This document shows, piece after piece, positions 61,795 through 64,000 of a stretch of 64,000 nucleotides of DNA; positions within the stretch are counted from its first letter, which is position 1; each line of letters begins with the position of its first letter. Both the position numbers and the translations under genes were made by a program. The notes beneath the pieces were generated by a model. The model worked only from the letters and a program-made list of their open reading frames with translations, was not told where the DNA came from and did not search any database. The stretch is from an uncultured Erythrobacter sp. (lineage in GTDB: Bacteria; Pseudomonadota; Alphaproteobacteria; Sphingomonadales; Sphingomonadaceae), in contig CANKYI010000001.1 of assembly GCA_947488085.1 (NCBI GenBank), positions 992,001 to 1,056,000 on the forward strand. Direction: 5' to 3'.

Positions 61795-63771
61795 ATGTCC
61801 GATGATCTGTTTGAAAACACGCCCACATCCAGCGGCGATTATGATTCCTCCTCCATTGAGGTGCTTGAGGGGTTAGAACCCGTTCGCCGCCGCCCCGGCA
61901 TGTATATTGGCGGGACCGATGATCGCGCGCTGCATCATCTGGCTGCCGAAGTGCTCGACAACGCCATGGATGAGGCGGTCGCAGGCCATGCGAACCGGAT
62001 TGAGATGCGCCTTGAGGAAGGCAACGTCCTGTCGATCACGGACAATGGCCGCGGCATTCCGGTGGATGAGCATCCGAAGTTTCCCGGCAAATCGACACTA
62101 GAGGTCATCCTCTCCACTCTGCACTCGGGCGGTAAGTTCTCAGGCAAAGCCTATGCGACCAGTGGCGGTCTGCACGGCGTCGGGGTCAGCGTGGTCAACG
62201 CGCTGTCATCACTGACACGGGTCGAAGTCGCGCGCGACAAACAGCTTTACGCGCAGGAATTCTCCAAGGGGCAAACACTGGGCCCCATCGAAACCGTTGG
62301 CTCTGCTCCCAATCGGCGCGGGACCAACGTCACCTTTACCCCCGATACAGAGATATTCGGCGACCGTGCGTTCAAACCGCATCGCTTGTTCAAACTCGCC
62401 CGGTCTAAGGCGTACCTGTTCGCAGGGGTCGAGATCCGCTGGAAATGCGCAGAGAGCCTTGTCAGCGATGACGTGCCCGCCGAGGCAGTGTTCAAATTCC
62501 CGGGCGGATTGGCTGATCATTTGGCCGAACAAGTAGGCACGCGCGAATGCGTGACCGCTGAACCGTTCACCGGGCGTCAGGATTTTGCGGACAGCCAAGG
62601 CCGCGTGGAATGGGCCATCGCTTGGCCGCTTTATTCCGATGGTTCGACCAGCTGGTATTGCAACACGGTGCCCACTCCCGATGGCGGCACCCACGAACAA
62701 GGCGTGCGCGGTGCCTTGACGAAGGCCTTGCGCGCATTTGGTGAATTGACGGGCACGAAGAAAGCCAAGGACATTTCCGCCGACGACGTGATGACCGGCG
62801 GCGAAGTCATGCTCAGCGTCTTTATCCGCGATCCGCAATTCCAGTCACAGACAAAAGACCGCCTGACATCGCCAGAGGCCGCGCGCTTGGTTGAGGCCGC
62901 CGTGCGCGATCACTTTGACCATTTCCTCACCGACAATATGGATCGCGGCAAGGCGCTGCTCGGTGAAGTGATGGAGCGCATGGATGAACGCCTGCGCCGC
63001 AAACAAGAGCGCGAGATCAAGCGCAAAACCGCCACCAATGCGAAGAAGCTACGTTTGCCGGGCAAGCTCACCGATTGCAGCGGCGAAGGCGAACGCGAGA
63101 CCGAATTGTTCATCGTCGAGGGGGATTCAGCAGGAGGCAGCGCGAAACAAGCGCGCGACCGCAAGAGCCAAGCGATCCTGCCAATTCGCGGTAAAATCCT
63201 GAATGTCGCCAGCGCCACCGCTGACAAAATTCGCGCCAATTCTGAAATAGCCGACCTGACGCTCGCCATGGGTTGTGGCACGCGCAAGGAATGCGATGCG
63301 AACGATCTGCGCTATGACCGCATCATCATCATGACCGACGCGGATGTCGATGGCGCTCATATCGCCACCCTGTTGATGACGTTCTTCTTTCAGGAAATGT
63401 CGGCGATTGTGCGCGATGGGCGGCTCTATCTGGCACAGCCCCCGCTTTATAAGCTCACCGCTGGTAAAGAGAGCCGCTATGCTCGCGACGATGCACACCG
63501 TGCCGAGTTGGAGGCGACCGTCTTCAAAGGCAAAAAGGTCGAAGTTGGTCGGTTTAAGGGTCTTGGTGAGATGAACCCGGCGCAGCTGCGCGAAACGACT
63601 ATGGACCCTGACACACGCTCTTTGATCCGCATCACCTTGCCCGCGGAATTTGAAAAGCGCGCAAGTGTGAAGGAGCTCGTCGAACAGCTCATGGGCCGCA
63701 ATCCAGAGCACCGCTTCAACTTCATCCAAAACCGCGCAGGTGAGATGGATCGCGATATGATCGATGCCTAA
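61795..63771 (+). CDS. parE: DNA topoisomerase IV subunit B
   Basis: A 658-residue type IIA topoisomerase ATPase subunit that decatenates daughter chromosomes with ParC. The GHKL domain shows EVLDNAMDEAVAGHA, DNGRGIPVDEHPK, and SGGLHGVGVSVVNALS. The TOPRIM domain has EGDSAGGSAKQARDRKSQAILPIRGKILNV near residue 441-470 and DADVDGAHI near 515-523. YKLTAGKESRYARDD and GRFKGLGEMNPAQL complete the C-terminus. Size and the missing GyrB insert support ParE. The next gene begins inside its last eight bases. Confidence 0.96.
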   Translation: MSDDLFENTPTSSGDYDSSSIEVLEGLEPVRRRPGMYIGGTDDRALHHLAAEVLDNAMDEAVAGHANRIEMRLEEGNVLSITDNGRGIPVDEHPKFPGKSTLEVILSTLHSGGKFSGKAYATSGGLHGVGVSVVNALSSLTRVEVARDKQLYAQEFSKGQTLGPIETVGSAPNRRGTNVTFTPDTEIFGDRAFKPHRLFKLARSKAYLFAGVEIRWKCAESLVSDDVPAEAVFKFPGGLADHLAEQVGTRECVTAEPFTGRQDFADSQGRVEWAIAWPLYSDGSTSWYCNTVPTPDGGTHEQGVRGALTKALRAFGELTGTKKAKDISADDVMTGGEVMLSVFIRDPQFQSQTKDRLTSPEAARLVEAAVRDHFDHFLTDNMDRGKALLGEVMERMDERLRRKQEREIKRKTATNAKKLRLPGKLTDCSGEGERETELFIVEGDSAGGSAKQARDRKSQAILPIRGKILNVASATADKIRANSEIADLTLAMGCGTRKECDANDLRYDRIIIMTDADVDGAHIATLLMTFFFQEMSAIVRDGRLYLAQPPLYKLTAGKESRYARDDAHRAELEATVFKGKKVEVGRFKGLGEMNPAQLRETTMDPDTRSLIRITLPAEFEKRASVKELVEQLMGRNPEHRFNFIQNRAGEMDRDMIDA

Positions 63772-64000
63772 AGGCGGGAAATACCCCGACCCGCGCGAAG
63801 AAGACATTATGGCGGGCGACCGGCGGATATCACGCCCTGATAGCGCCCTGCCGGATTCCATCATTCCCGATGCGAAATATCGGCCCATCCCAATCGCTTG
63901 GTTTGCTGCTGCGTTTCTCATTCAATTGGTCGTTTTGTGGGCCATCTTCATGATTCTCTCAGCGCAAAATGGGTGGTTCACCATCATCATATCTGCGCTC
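63764..64000 (+). CDS. Membrane protein of unknown function (partial)
   Basis: An ATG at 63764 overlaps the parE stop by eight bases and opens a frame that runs off the right edge. The 79 visible residues start MPKGGKYPDPREEDIMAGDR; a polar, charged N-terminus of about 45 residues is followed by a hydrophobic segment from IAWFAAAFLIQLVVLWAIFMILS. No family is recognised. The overlap with parE suggests translational coupling. The rest of the gene lies outside the window. Confidence 0.6.
   Translation, partial: MPKGGKYPDPREEDIMAGDRRISRPDSALPDSIIPDAKYRPIPIAWFAAAFLIQLVVLWAIFMILSAQNGWFTIIISAL

Overview
The window is a compact, moderately GC-rich stretch of an alphaproteobacterial chromosome. It most likely comes from the order Sphingomonadales, probably the Erythrobacter/Altererythrobacter group. 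The reasons are the dusB-ntrB-ntrC-ntrY-ntrX-hfq-hflX-mazG order, the fused ispDF gene, the tandem-domain Hfq, the DUF3376 patatin-like protein beside radA, and the close protein-level resemblance of many small conserved proteins to sphingomonad ones (judged from memory, not by search). It reads as core genome: no insertion sequence, prophage, CRISPR array or rRNA was seen, one tRNA gene is present, and no gene-free gap exceeds about 210 bases.

Layout. 1-4.3 kb: a partial SbtA-type bicarbonate permease, lipA with a Coq10/RatA-like gene, then pncC, a secreted unknown protein and ispDF on the other strand. 4.4-13.9 kb: the nitrogen-regulation run dusB-ntrBC-ntrYX followed by tandem Hfq and HflX. 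13.9-21.9 kb (minus): mazG, a small membrane protein, PhnP-like hydrolase, tatD, metG, holB, tmk, a D-Ala-D-Ala carboxypeptidase and an MltB-type transglycosylase, most of them overlapping by 1-8 bases. 21.9-23.6 kb: a translationally coupled pair of a P-loop sulfotransferase-like protein and an unusual class IV aminotransferase. 23.7-27.4 kb: tRNA-Ser, lpd, and pdhC with two subunit-binding domains. 27.5-35.7 kb: Usp, rnr, an M28 peptidase, DUF805, archaeal-type proS, phaR and alr. 35.7-43.1 kb: an MHS transporter, a divergent IscU-like protein, cvpA, radA, the patatin-like protein and a secreted metallo-beta-lactamase-fold protein. 43.2-53 kb: the heat-shock genes dnaK-dnaJ and hrcA-grpE, separated by PCu(A)C-like, HExxH, GNAT, crotonase and DUF4878-like genes, with an orphan membrane-anchored CobT-type vWA gene behind grpE. 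53-64 kb: rph, a YcxB-like protein, rdgB, a CAP-domain lipoprotein, hemW, xerC, an ASCH protein, gshB, yraN, rsmI, an LpoA-like lipoprotein, parE and the start of a membrane-protein gene.

How it fits together. NtrBC and NtrYX sense nitrogen and redox state, and Hfq next to them acts post-transcriptionally. A class RpoH-type promoter (CTTG-N17-CCTATAT) can be read upstream of dnaK, and a hairpin plus T-run lies between dnaK and dnaJ.

Points that stand out: (1) the sulfotransferase-like/aminotransferase pair, whose two halves resemble the two halves of plant BCAT-like fusion proteins and whose aminotransferase appears to have lost canonical active-site residues; (2) the double Hfq, in which the second Sm domain has lost RNA-contact residues; (3) the orphan vWA protein behind hrcA-grpE; (4) tandem E3-binding domains in the E2 subunit; (5) NtrX without the GAFTGA loop; (6) a pair of tandem small membrane proteins that look like paralogues.
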